DNA from: Bacteroidia bacterium
GTDB taxonomy: Bacteria; Bacteroidota; Bacteroidia; J057
Direction: 5' to 3'
DNA: 64,000 bases
Assembly (NCBI GenBank): GCA_041391665.1
Contig: JAWKNO010000001.1
Location: 1,922,001-1,986,000 of the forward strand
The translations under genes were made by a program, and so were the position numbers. Below the pieces are notes generated by a model, which saw nothing but the letters and a program-made list of their open reading frames with translations, had not been told where the DNA came from and ran no database searches. Shown one piece after another: positions 16,004 to 24,490 of this stretch. How positions within the stretch are numbered: the first letter of the stretch is position 1; each line of letters starts with the position of its first letter.

Positions 16004-17002
16004 ATGCGCAAAACCTTCTTTTGTATAGACGCTCACACCTGTGGAAATCCTGTACGCCTTGTAGCAGGTGGCGGGCCTCACCTCGAAGGGGCTTCCATGA
16101 GTGAACGCCGCCAGCATTTTCTCCGCGAATATGACTGGATTCGCCGTGGGCTGATGTTTGAGCCGCGTGGCCACGATATGATGTCGGGCAGTATTCTTTA
16201 TCCTCCCAATGACCCTGCTAATGATGTGGCGGTGCTGTTTATCGAAACCAGCGGCTGTCTCCCTATGTGTGGGCATGGCACGATTGGCACGGTGACTATT
16301 GCCATTGAAGAGGGGCTGGTAACTCCCCGCATTCCCGGAAAACTCCGCCTCGAAACACCCGCCGGGCTTGTGGAGGTTTCCTTCGTTCAGGAAGGCAAAA
16401 AAGTGCGCTCCGTGCGCCTCACGAATGTGCCTGCTTTTCTCGCCGCTACAGGTATCAACGTCGAATGCCCTGACCTGGGTATGCTTACCGTGGATGTCGC
16501 ATACGGGGGCAATTATTACGCAATCGTCGATCCGCAGGATAACTTCTCCGGCATCCAGAATTTTACAGCCGGAGACCTGATCCGCTGGAGTCCGGTACTC
16601 CGCCGCCGTATCAATGAAACCCATCGGTTTGTTCACCCCCAAAATCCCACCATCAATGGACTTAGCCATATCCTTTGGACAGGCGATACATTGAGCCCGG
16701 AAGCCGACGCCCGCAACGCGGTGTTTTATGGCGACAAAGCCATTGACCGGTCTCCGTGTGGCACCGGGACTTCTGCGCGTATGGCGCAGTGGGCTGCCAA
16801 AGGCAAACTTGGTGTGGGAGATTCTTTTGTGCATGAAAGTTTTATTGGTAGTAAGTTTACCGGAAGGGTGGAATCAACCGCAAGGGTAGGGGATTATGAG
16901 GGTATTGTGCCGAGTGTGGAAGGCTGGGCAATGGTTACGGGGTATAATACCATTGTGATTGATGACGATGACCCTTATGCACATGGCTTTCAGGTGATTT
17001 GA
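16004..17002 (+). CDS. 4-hydroxyproline epimerase (proline racemase family)
   Basis: Cofactor-free racemase that converts trans-4-hydroxy-L-proline to cis-4-hydroxy-D-proline, the entry step of the pathway. The 332-residue product has both catalytic cysteines: MCGHGTIG (about 88-95) and SPCGTGTSARMA (about 247-258). The Cys/Cys pair marks a racemase or epimerase and excludes the trans-3-hydroxyproline dehydratase subgroup, which has Thr at the second site. Genome context (D-amino-acid oxidoreductase 2 nt downstream; deaminase and semialdehyde dehydrogenase upstream) favours hydroxyproline over proline as substrate. It lies 44 nt after the REP array, which would therefore be in its leader if transcription comes from upstream. 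Confidence 0.92.
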   Translation: MRKTFFCIDAHTCGNPVRLVAGGGPHLEGASMSERRQHFLREYDWIRRGLMFEPRGHDMMSGSILYPPNDPANDVAVLFIETSGCLPMCGHGTIGTVTIAIEEGLVTPRIPGKLRLETPAGLVEVSFVQEGKKVRSVRLTNVPAFLAATGINVECPDLGMLTVDVAYGGNYYAIVDPQDNFSGIQNFTAGDLIRWSPVLRRRINETHRFVHPQNPTINGLSHILWTGDTLSPEADARNAVFYGDKAIDRSPCGTGTSARMAQWAAKGKLGVGDSFVHESFIGSKFTGRVESTARVGDYEGIVPSVEGWAMVTGYNTIVIDDDDPYAHGFQVI

Positions 17003-17004
17003 CA

Positions 17005-18273
17005 ATGAAACAAAATAGAAAAATACTGATTGTCGGTGGTGGCGTAGTGGGGCTTTTCTGCGCCTGGTTTTTGGTTGAAGAGGGTTTTGAGGTGACGATT
17101 ATTGAGCGGGAACCAATGGAGTCGGACGCAGGCTGTTCAACGGGGAATGCCGGAATGATCGTTCCCAGCCATTTTATTCCGCTTGCCGCACCGGGGGTTG
17201 TCCGCCAGGGTTTTCGCTGGATGATGAACCCCGAAAGTCCGTTCTATATTCGTCCGCGGGCGAATATGGATCTGCTATCCTGGGGCTGGCGTTTTATCAA
17301 GGCTTCAAATGCGGCGCATGTCAAACGGTCTATTCCCCTACTCCGCGATCTCAATCTGGAAAGCAAACGGCTCTATGCGTCTTTAAGCCAAAAAGAAGGA
17401 TTTAGTTTTGGCTGGGGGGAAAAGGGGATTTTGATGTTGTTCAGGACGGAGAAATCGGGAGAAGAAGAAGCAAGAACTGCCGAAAAAGCCAATGAAATCG
17501 GCCTGAAAGCACAGATGCTTTCTCCTGCGGAAGTACAAGCGCTGGAACCTGGGGTGAAAATGGATATCCATGGAGCTGCATACTATCCCGGCGACGCACA
17601 TCTTCATCCCAATTCTTTGCTGGCTTCGCTCCGGCAACAACTCATTCGGCGAGGGGTGGAAATCTTTGACTACACAGAAGTGAGGGGGATCGGGGTATCG
17701 GGAAATACAATCAGTCAGGTATGTACGTCCTCCGGCGATTTTCATCCTGATGAGGTAATCATTGCCGCGGGTTCCTGGTCTGGAAAACTGGCGGGGCTGC
17801 TGGGCATAAAACTTCCTATGCAGGGCGGAAAAGGTTATAGTTTTATGATTGGGGAGGAAAAAAATCACCCGCAAATTCCTGCAATCATGACAGAAGCCAG
17901 GGTAACGGTTACCCCGATGAACGGACAGTTGCGGTTTGGCGGTACACTGGAAATTGCAGGCGAAGACCGATCGGTGAATCTGCGCCGGGTGCGGGGCATT
18001 GTGCGGGCTATCCCGAAATATTTTCCTGAAATCAAACCTGAGATGCCTTCCCAGCCGGAAGAAGTCTGGCGTGGCCTGAGGCCTTGTTCGCCCGATGGGT
18101 TACCCTATATTGGCAGGTCGGAGAAATATGCAAACCTTATATTTGCAACAGGCCACGCGATGATGGGTATTAGTCTTGCACCTGTAACGGGAAGACTGGT
18201 TGCGGATATTCTTGCCGGGAAAAAATCACAGATACCGATGGCGTTGTTGAAACCAGAAAGGTATGCTAAGTAA
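17005..18273 (+). CDS. FAD-dependent D-amino-acid oxidoreductase, predicted cis-4-hydroxy-D-proline dehydrogenase
   Basis: DadA-like flavoprotein of the DAO family that oxidises cis-4-hydroxy-D-proline to pyrroline-4-hydroxy-2-carboxylate. The 422-residue product starts with an ADP-binding fold ILIVGGGVVGLFCAWFL, then STGNAGMIVPSHF (flavin contact). A substrate domain follows. It ends with WRGLRPCSPDGLPYIGR and ATGHAMMGISLAPVTGRLV, all standard for DadA-type enzymes. The ATG at 17005 follows the epimerase stop by 2 nt, indicating translational coupling; an in-frame TTG at 16999 is less likely. General D-amino-acid dehydrogenase activity is possible from sequence alone; the operon decides the call. 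Confidence 0.85.
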   Translation: MKQNRKILIVGGGVVGLFCAWFLVEEGFEVTIIEREPMESDAGCSTGNAGMIVPSHFIPLAAPGVVRQGFRWMMNPESPFYIRPRANMDLLSWGWRFIKASNAAHVKRSIPLLRDLNLESKRLYASLSQKEGFSFGWGEKGILMLFRTEKSGEEEARTAEKANEIGLKAQMLSPAEVQALEPGVKMDIHGAAYYPGDAHLHPNSLLASLRQQLIRRGVEIFDYTEVRGIGVSGNTISQVCTSSGDFHPDEVIIAAGSWSGKLAGLLGIKLPMQGGKGYSFMIGEEKNHPQIPAIMTEARVTVTPMNGQLRFGGTLEIAGEDRSVNLRRVRGIVRAIPKYFPEIKPEMPSQPEEVWRGLRPCSPDGLPYIGRSEKYANLIFATGHAMMGISLAPVTGRLVADILAGKKSQIPMALLKPERYAK

Positions 18274-18275
18274 AA

Positions 18276-19037
18276 TTATCCTTCGATAGACATTCGCTTT
18301 AAAAATTCGGACTTTCTGCGGGCAGAGACGTCAATATTTGTTCCGTCGGTAAGTTCTACATAACCTCCCCGGCCACGGGTGTAGTTTTTGAGATAGTTGA
18401 GATTGATGAGGTGAGACTGGTGAATACGGAAAAAATTGTATTCGGCCAACATCTCATCGTACTCTTTGATCGTACGTGAGACAAGGATACGACGCCCATC
18501 CTTAAGAAAAATGAAAGTATAATTCCTGTCAGACTCACAGCGAATGATTTCGTCAGGGTTTACGACCGTAAATCCATTAGTGGTCGGCAGGACAATCCGC
18601 TTGAAATTTTGTCCTATGTTACGGATGTTGCGGATCAGCGCATCAATTTGTTCGGACTGATTCCCCTGGGTTCCGGATTTGTGTTTTTCGACTACTCTTT
18701 CCGTCGCGTGCTGGAGCTCTTCAATATCGACAGGTTTCAGGAGATAGTCGGTTGCTGCAAACTTGAACGCACGCATGGCGTACTGATCGTAAGCCGTAGT
18801 GAAAATCACATCAAAATTGAGCACTTCGGCTTTTTCCAGTACCTGAAAGCCATCTCCGTCAGGCAATTCGATATCAAGAAAGACGAGATCTGGCTGATGT
18901 GTTTTCAGGGCTTGCAGAGCGTCTGCTACATTACCAGCGATAGCTACCACTTCCACACCATCGCAATACTCGGTAACCAGTTCCTTTAAAAGCTCCTGGC
19001 TATTTTTTTCATCCTCAACAATTAAGGCTTTTATCAT
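18276..19037 (-). CDS. LytTR family two-component response regulator
   Basis: Cytoplasmic transcription regulator: receiver domain (about 1-125) plus LytTR DNA-binding domain (about 150-250). The receiver shows the acidic pocket VEDEKNS, phospho-acceptor aspartate in LVFLDIELPDGDG (about residue 56), the conserved threonine in IFTTAYDQY and lysine in DYLLKPVD. The LytTR part has IIRCESDRNYTFIFLKDGR and FRIHQSHLINLNYLKNY. Its sensor kinase (usually a LytS-type protein) is not in the window. It ends 3 nt from the convergent oxidoreductase gene, so it is not part of that operon; whether it controls it cannot be judged. Confidence 0.92.
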   Translation of the reverse strand: MIKALIVEDEKNSQELLKELVTEYCDGVEVVAIAGNVADALQALKTHQPDLVFLDIELPDGDGFQVLEKAEVLNFDVIFTTAYDQYAMRAFKFAATDYLLKPVDIEELQHATERVVEKHKSGTQGNQSEQIDALIRNIRNIGQNFKRIVLPTTNGFTVVNPDEIIRCESDRNYTFIFLKDGRRILVSRTIKEYDEMLAEYNFFRIHQSHLINLNYLKNYTRGRGGYVELTDGTNIDVSARRKSEFLKRMSIEG

Positions 19038-19073
19038 AATCAGTTAAACTAGTTCTTAAATCTGATATCCAAT

Positions 19074-20603
19074 TTACCGTTTTTTCAGATAATCCACTAA
19101 TGCAAGTCGAATATCGCGGCTCAGGTCTCCGGGCCCAGGGTATTCAATGGAGATGATGTCGGGATTGGTTTTTGTGAAAAAAGACATATTTGCCTCCAGG
19201 CCGGTTAATAGAAAGTCGGTAGTCGCTACCCGATAGTTGCTTTGATCATCAATAATTTTTCCATCCACATACCAATAGTCCCCTTCGGTAGAGATTTTAT
19301 AGGTTTGGAGGTAGCCGCCGGTTCCCCGGTTTTTTTCGCCGGCTTCGAGCAGTTGTTTGAGTAGCTTGCCGCGCATTTCCACCGTAACGATCCCCCCGCC
19401 AAAAGGCAGCGCTCTGACAATATCAAATTCGGTAATATTACCAGAGAGCTGGTCGTCAATTCTGACAGAACCTCCATTAAATAACGAACAATCCGGGTTA
19501 TTGCCTGCGGCAAACATAGATTTCGCAATAATCACCCCGAGGTTGGTGGGACGTGTACGAATGGTTTTTTCAAATCCATCGAGTGGTTCGGTAACTGTAG
19601 TTACGATTTTTGTCATCTCAAAACCCAGTTCGGAGAAAGCTGCATAGGCGCGTGTTTCCCATGCCTTTACCTTGGCATCAACAACCGGATCCAGTGCAAT
19701 GGATTCGTTTAGCTGAATAAGTTCTGATTTTACCGCAACCGTTCCGGTAGGTTCCTGAAAGCTGATCCGGTGTACATAAGCACTTTTTGCGTTTGCATCA
19801 GCTTTGGCGATGGGTACTTCTCCTATTTTTTCAAAATGGTTTTCGTGCTCATGCCCTCCCATGATCAGCTTAAGATCAGGCAGTCGCCGGGCAAGTTCCT
19901 GATCCTGTTCAAGCGAAAGATGGGTAAGTGCGATCACAAAATCTGTTTGACTTTGCAAGTGTTGATAAACTTTTTCGGCGTAGGCAAATTCTTCTTCATA
20001 CAGGACAAAATCTACAGGGTTGACATTCAGGCAAACTGCCATAACGCCAATCCTGATCATTTTCCCCGTGGCACTTTTCACCTGCCAGATGCTGTATTCG
20101 GGAAGTGGCACATCTCCGGAAGCGGTTTTATGGGTAAAAGCAGTAACCGTATTTCCGGATTTATGGCGAATATTTCCGCTGATCCATTCAAAATTTGCTT
20201 CATTGATCCGGTCGATGAGATCTCCTTCTGGAATATCAAATTCGTGGTTTCCAAAAGTGGCAAGATCTACGCCGGTCTGGTTCATGATATCGACCATATG
20301 CGCGCCACGAACCCTTTTCCCGTCGAGTTTTACTGTGCCGATGACAGATGGATTCAAAAAATCACCAGCCAGGACGGTATATGTGTTTGGATTTTGGGCG
20401 ACCAGTTGATTTCGTAGCGTGGCTACTCTGGCCATTCCGCCGGATTTTCCTCCTTCGAGCGGCGCGATTTCATATACATCATTGATATGAAGAATTGACA
20501 CTTCTGTGGTTGTGCCTGAAGTATTTTGGGTTAACCGGGTGGATTTGCAACCCCATAAAAGCGGTATCAATGCCACAAAAATGACGAGAATTTTCCTATG
20601 CAT
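19074..20603 (-). CDS. 5'-nucleotidase / UshA-type metallophosphatase lipoprotein
   Basis: Envelope enzyme that hydrolyses nucleotides or related phosphate esters. The 509-residue product begins with a lipoprotein signal (MHRKILVIFVALIPLLWGC). The N-terminal calcineurin-like metallophosphatase domain has SILHINDVYEI, AGDFLNPS, TFGNHEFD and MGGHEHENHF; the C-terminal 5'-nucleotidase domain has SLFNGGSVRIDDQLSG, TEFDIVRALPFGG and the substrate-stacking region GGYLQTY. The ATG at 20603 was chosen because it positions the lipobox correctly; the frame extends upstream to 20705 and would overlap the preceding gene. Exact substrate is unknown. Confidence 0.87.
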   Translation of the reverse strand: MHRKILVIFVALIPLLWGCKSTRLTQNTSGTTTEVSILHINDVYEIAPLEGGKSGGMARVATLRNQLVAQNPNTYTVLAGDFLNPSVIGTVKLDGKRVRGAHMVDIMNQTGVDLATFGNHEFDIPEGDLIDRINEANFEWISGNIRHKSGNTVTAFTHKTASGDVPLPEYSIWQVKSATGKMIRIGVMAVCLNVNPVDFVLYEEEFAYAEKVYQHLQSQTDFVIALTHLSLEQDQELARRLPDLKLIMGGHEHENHFEKIGEVPIAKADANAKSAYVHRISFQEPTGTVAVKSELIQLNESIALDPVVDAKVKAWETRAYAAFSELGFEMTKIVTTVTEPLDGFEKTIRTRPTNLGVIIAKSMFAAGNNPDCSLFNGGSVRIDDQLSGNITEFDIVRALPFGGGIVTVEMRGKLLKQLLEAGEKNRGTGGYLQTYKISTEGDYWYVDGKIIDDQSNYRVATTDFLLTGLEANMSFFTKTNPDIISIEYPGPGDLSRDIRLALVDYLKKR

Positions 20604-20694
20604 GTAAGCAAAAATTTGGCGGAGGCAATGCTGTTTACCTCCGCCCATAATTACATAATTCGCACAAAAGTCGCAATGGTAACCGGGAAATTCC

Positions 20695-21531
20695 TTATTC
20701 GGCATTGATTTCTTTCATCAATCTTTCCAGGCTTTCGACTTTTTCCTGATTTTTTTTCTTCTGAAAACAGACAATCAGCGTCTGAATCATTTCATTTAAT
20801 ATCTGTACGGGAGAACTTGCCCGGTAATATTGTTCATGATTGGTGACATTCAGATCCTTGAGGTACCGGGTAAGATCTTTATAAGTGAAAAATGTGCCCC
20901 GGTTGAATACATCGATATACAATTCATCTTCGTGGCCAGGGACTGTCAGTACAAAATATCCCGGAAGGATAACACCCTGAACCGGCAAATCCAGTTCATT
21001 GCAGATGATCATATACAGAAGACAGAGCGAGATAGGTCCGCCATTTTTGTCCATGAGGACACGGTTTATCAAATAGTTTTCGGGGTCGTAGGGGTTTTTT
21101 CGATCCGCCTTATACTTTTCTCTGTCAAACATCATCCGGTTGACGATACGGAGTTTATCAACTGTATTCATACCGGATCTCAGTTCCAACCAGGTTTTGT
21201 TGACGAGACGGTTGATGAAGTTTTTATAATCTTCAAGACGTATTTCGGGAAAGTGATACTGAGTCAGGAGAAACCATCCTTCGAGAAGAGAATCATTGCC
21301 GGACTTGTACCATTGGCGAAGCGCATCAATCGTGTTCTTACTTTGAATGATATGGATAATGTCTTCAATCCGGCTTTGCGCCAGTTCGTTTTTTTCAGTT
21401 TCCCAGGCTTGTTCTAACTGCGGGATTACCTGGCCCCCCAGAGAAATAAGCGTTTGCACGATATGCGTCCCAATTTCGGGGTCGTCATCATCCAGCAAAC
21501 GGATCAGGGCTTTTAATTCAGTTTCCTTCAT
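20695..21531 (-). CDS. SirB1-like transglutaminase-fold protein
   Basis: Cytosolic protein of the SirB1/transglutaminase-core-2 family, function poorly defined (named after a Salmonella regulator neighbour). The 278-residue product has an N-terminal helical, HEAT-like stretch (about 1-70). The core follows: YDPENYLINRVLMDKNGGPI, SLCLLYMIICNELDLPVQGV and LPGYFVLTVPGHEDELYIDV, the cysteine- and histidine-containing segments of the fold. It overlaps nothing and is 12 nt downstream of the acyl-CoA carboxylase gene; the 5'-nucleotidase follows after 91 nt. Confidence 0.8.
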   Translation of the reverse strand: MKETELKALIRLLDDDDPEIGTHIVQTLISLGGQVIPQLEQAWETEKNELAQSRIEDIIHIIQSKNTIDALRQWYKSGNDSLLEGWFLLTQYHFPEIRLEDYKNFINRLVNKTWLELRSGMNTVDKLRIVNRMMFDREKYKADRKNPYDPENYLINRVLMDKNGGPISLCLLYMIICNELDLPVQGVILPGYFVLTVPGHEDELYIDVFNRGTFFTYKDLTRYLKDLNVTNHEQYYRASSPVQILNEMIQTLIVCFQKKKNQEKVESLERLMKEINAE

Positions 21532-21543
21532 CGGTTGGTATGC

Positions 21544-23166
21544 TTAAGTCTGAATGACACCGGGGTTGAAGGTGCGAAAATGGGGGTTGAGATTCGCCGC
21601 TTCAATTCCGGTAGAAATAATTTTTCTCGTATCCTGTGGATCAATAATTCCGTCTATCCACAGTCGTGCCGCTGCATAATAAGGCGAGGTTTGTTTATTA
21701 TAACGTTCTGTAATTTCATTAAGTAGCTGCTGTTCAACTTCCGGGTCAATAGTTTCTCCTTTTTTCCTGAGAGAAGACACCTGTATTTGTAGCAGCGTGT
21801 TGGCTGCCTGTTCGCCGCCCATCACCGCAATCTGTGCCGAAGGCCAGGCAAAAATCAGTCTTGGGTCATAGGCTTTGCCACACATGGCATAATTTCCTGC
21901 ACCATAGGAGTTCCCGATGATAAAAGTAAACTTGGGTACCACCGAATTTGCCACCGCGTTTACCATTTTTGCTCCGTCTTTGATGATTCCCCCCTGCTCT
22001 GACCGGGATCCTACCATAAAACCCGTTACGTCCTGGAAGAAAACTAACGGAATGCGCTTTTGGTTACAATTAAGTATAAATCTGGTGGCTTTATCTGCGG
22101 AATCACTGTAAATCACCCCGCCGAGCTGCATTTCTCCTTTGGCAGACCGCGAGATCTCCCTTTGATTGGCTACAATGCCTACTGCCCAGCCATCTACCCT
22201 TGCATAGGCTGTATAAATGGTTTTACCAAAACCCGCTTTGTATTCATCAATACTTTCTGCATCTACGATTCGGTTAATAATCTCCCGCATGTCATAAGTT
22301 TTTGTTCTTTCCTTTGGGAGAATGCCCGCAATTTCTTTGGGGTGAAGAGCCGGAACTCTCGCTTGAATGCGGCTGAATCCTGCTTTTTCTTTTTCACCGA
22401 TTTTTCCGATGATAGAACGTATGGTTTGAATACAGGTTTTATCATCCGGCATCTTATAGTCTGTCACACCTGAGATTTCACAATGGGTGGATGCCCCACC
22501 GAGGGTTTCTATATCTACGTCTTCGCCAATAGCAGATTTGACCAGATAAGGGCCGGCCAGAAACACCGAGCCTGTACCATCTACAATCAGTGCCTCATCA
22601 GACATGATGGGCAAATAAGCGCCGCCAGCCACACATGGCCCCATAATCGCCGCTATCTGGGTGATACCCATACTGCTCATAACCGCATTGTTGCGGAATA
22701 TTCTCCCAAAATGTTCTTTATCGGGAAAAATCTCGTCCTGCATAGGTAAAAATACCCCGGCACTGTCTACGAGATAAATAATGGGCAAGTGATTTTCTAT
22801 AGAAATTTCCTGCGCACGCAGATTTTTTTTGCCGGTCATTGGAAACCATGCACCGGCTTTTACGGTTGCATCGTTGGCGACAATCATGCATAACTTTCCT
22901 GAGACATGCCCGATGCCTGTGACTACACCAGCAGAAGGACATCCTCCGTATTCCTCATACATGCCATCCGCAGCCAGAGCGCCAATCTCCACAAAATCAT
23001 CCTTATGATCGAGCAGCATGTGAATCCGCTCACGGGCTGTCATCTTGCCCCTTTCTTTGTGTTTTTCAATCGCTTTGTCTCCGCCGCCCTTGTATATATC
23101 TTTTAATTTGTAATGAAGTTTTCTGAGAAGCTCCCGGTTATGGTCTTCATTCAGATTAAAGTTCAT
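21544..23166 (-). CDS. Acyl-CoA carboxylase carboxyltransferase (beta) subunit, methylcrotonoyl-CoA carboxylase type
   Basis: Transfers carboxyl from biotin to an acyl-CoA, most likely 3-methylcrotonoyl-CoA in leucine breakdown. The 540-residue product contains the N-terminal ERIHMLLDHKDDFVEIG, the acyl-CoA-binding GGCPSAGVVTGIGHVSG, FLPMQDEIFPDKEHFGRIFR and AAIMGPCVAGGAYLP, and the biotin-side GFMVGSRSEQGGIIKDGAK and GNSYGAGNYAMCGKAYDPR. These patterns are closest to MCC beta rather than propionyl- or acetyl-CoA carboxylase. The biotin-carrying alpha subunit is not in the window. The ATG at 23166 (MNFNLNEDHN) matches typical Bacteroidota starts better than the one at 23199. Confidence 0.88.
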   Translation of the reverse strand: MNFNLNEDHNRELLRKLHYKLKDIYKGGGDKAIEKHKERGKMTARERIHMLLDHKDDFVEIGALAADGMYEEYGGCPSAGVVTGIGHVSGKLCMIVANDATVKAGAWFPMTGKKNLRAQEISIENHLPIIYLVDSAGVFLPMQDEIFPDKEHFGRIFRNNAVMSSMGITQIAAIMGPCVAGGAYLPIMSDEALIVDGTGSVFLAGPYLVKSAIGEDVDIETLGGASTHCEISGVTDYKMPDDKTCIQTIRSIIGKIGEKEKAGFSRIQARVPALHPKEIAGILPKERTKTYDMREIINRIVDAESIDEYKAGFGKTIYTAYARVDGWAVGIVANQREISRSAKGEMQLGGVIYSDSADKATRFILNCNQKRIPLVFFQDVTGFMVGSRSEQGGIIKDGAKMVNAVANSVVPKFTFIIGNSYGAGNYAMCGKAYDPRLIFAWPSAQIAVMGGEQAANTLLQIQVSSLRKKGETIDPEVEQQLLNEITERYNKQTSPYYAAARLWIDGIIDPQDTRKIISTGIEAANLNPHFRTFNPGVIQT

Positions 23167-23220
23167 GTCGCTATTTGAATAGGTCGTCTTTGGTTTCACG
23201 TTGAGGCGGTGTTAATAAGT

Positions 23221-24360
23221 CTATTTCAAATTTTCAGCGGGTTCCGGATCAGAAGTACTTTTTTCATCACCTCCGGAAATATGTTCCTCCTGAGAAACAT
23301 TTTTTGTTTTTCTGAATACACGGCGGACCCAGCCAGGAAGAATAATAGGGCCGATAAATAAATACGGGTAGTAACTAATCAACCTCCAGAGGGTGGCCAG
23401 GATCAATACGTATCCGGTGGGGGAAAATTCTGCAAAGAGCCGGGAAAATAACCCCTCGGCTACCCCCGAGCTGCCGGGGGTAGGAGAGATAATCATTACG
23501 ACAAACATAATCGCCTGCCGGGCAAAAGCGACAGTATGCTCAAACATACTCAGGCTTTTAAATGCCGCAAGGACAAAATTCAGCACCAGGTAACGACCCA
23601 TCCAGGCAATGAAGGTTGCTGACCATGCTTTTGCCCAGAACAGAAAAGACTTGGTCCGAAATTCTTCTGAGGAGATAAGCAGGTCATCGGCCATTTGGGT
23701 TCCCGATTTGCGCCAACGCCGGAAAAGTTTGGTGGAAAAAAGGCGCTTGATCGCATGGCTGGTTCCCTGAGGTCTGATAAAAAGGGCAAATGCTAGGAGT
23801 AATACGTATAAAAATATGATCCCGTATGCTACCCAGAAGGTGACAATCACCCCCATTCCAAAAGCACCAACTTCTGAGTTTACCCGTGAAAAAACGGCAT
23901 CCTGCCCCACAAGTACAACGGCGATGGGCAACATGACCAGGTAAAATATTTCGTCAAGGAAAATGGTAATAAAAACAATCGCCGTGCTTCTGCCGGCGGT
24001 AATCTTCTCCTTGATAAACATAAAAATCGCAATCGCCGAACCTCCCACCACGGAGGGTGTGAGCGCAGATGCAAATTCCCAAAGCAGTGTTACCTGAATG
24101 GCTCGTTTCCACCGAAGTTTCCCATCCGTCAGAATACGCATTCGCCATACATAACCAACGTCCCTGATAATCATCACCAGAAATCCCAGTACTACCCAGA
24201 TCAACACATCTACCGTCCAGTCTATATCCGTGATGGGATTCAGGCCATTATCCATGACCTTGTATATGGCAAAACCAATAACGGCAATACCAATCAGCAC
24301 CGGCCATATAATTCGGCTGGGGCGAATTTGATCCAGAATATCCTGTTTTCCTATTGCCAT
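23221..24360 (-). CDS. Flippase-like lysylphosphatidylglycerol-synthase TM family protein (YbhN/UPF0104)
   Basis: Multi-pass inner-membrane protein of 379 residues with about eight hydrophobic helices (for example IIWPVLIGIAVIGFAIYKV, VLIWVVLGFLVMIIRDVGY, AIVFITIFLDEIFYLVMLP). It carries the family signatures LLWEFASALTPSVVGGSA near residue 95 and the late ISPTPGSSGVAEGLF, which are shared with MprF N-terminal and YbhN-type proteins. The catalytic lysyl-transferase domain of MprF is absent. Likely role is lipid or polyprenol-linked intermediate transport; the GT39 glycosyltransferase just upstream supports a lipid-linked sugar context. Both points are inference. Confidence 0.82.
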   Translation of the reverse strand: MAIGKQDILDQIRPSRIIWPVLIGIAVIGFAIYKVMDNGLNPITDIDWTVDVLIWVVLGFLVMIIRDVGYVWRMRILTDGKLRWKRAIQVTLLWEFASALTPSVVGGSAIAIFMFIKEKITAGRSTAIVFITIFLDEIFYLVMLPIAVVLVGQDAVFSRVNSEVGAFGMGVIVTFWVAYGIIFLYVLLLAFALFIRPQGTSHAIKRLFSTKLFRRWRKSGTQMADDLLISSEEFRTKSFLFWAKAWSATFIAWMGRYLVLNFVLAAFKSLSMFEHTVAFARQAIMFVVMIISPTPGSSGVAEGLFSRLFAEFSPTGYVLILATLWRLISYYPYLFIGPIILPGWVRRVFRKTKNVSQEEHISGGDEKSTSDPEPAENLK

Positions 24361-24490
24361 TAGAAAATGGTACGGTTCATACTTTTTACGGTTTATCCCT
24401 TTTTCTACAAATTCTGCTTATCAGATCAATTTTCCTACCAAAAGTTCTTCTTATGCTATTTTTTCCGAACCAGCTGACAGATAGAATTGT

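Noticed and set aside
15944..16834. 296-codon minus-strand open frame over the epimerase
   Set aside because: The plus strand encodes the hydroxyproline epimerase with both catalytic cysteines in the correct motifs; the minus frame has no recognisable domain.
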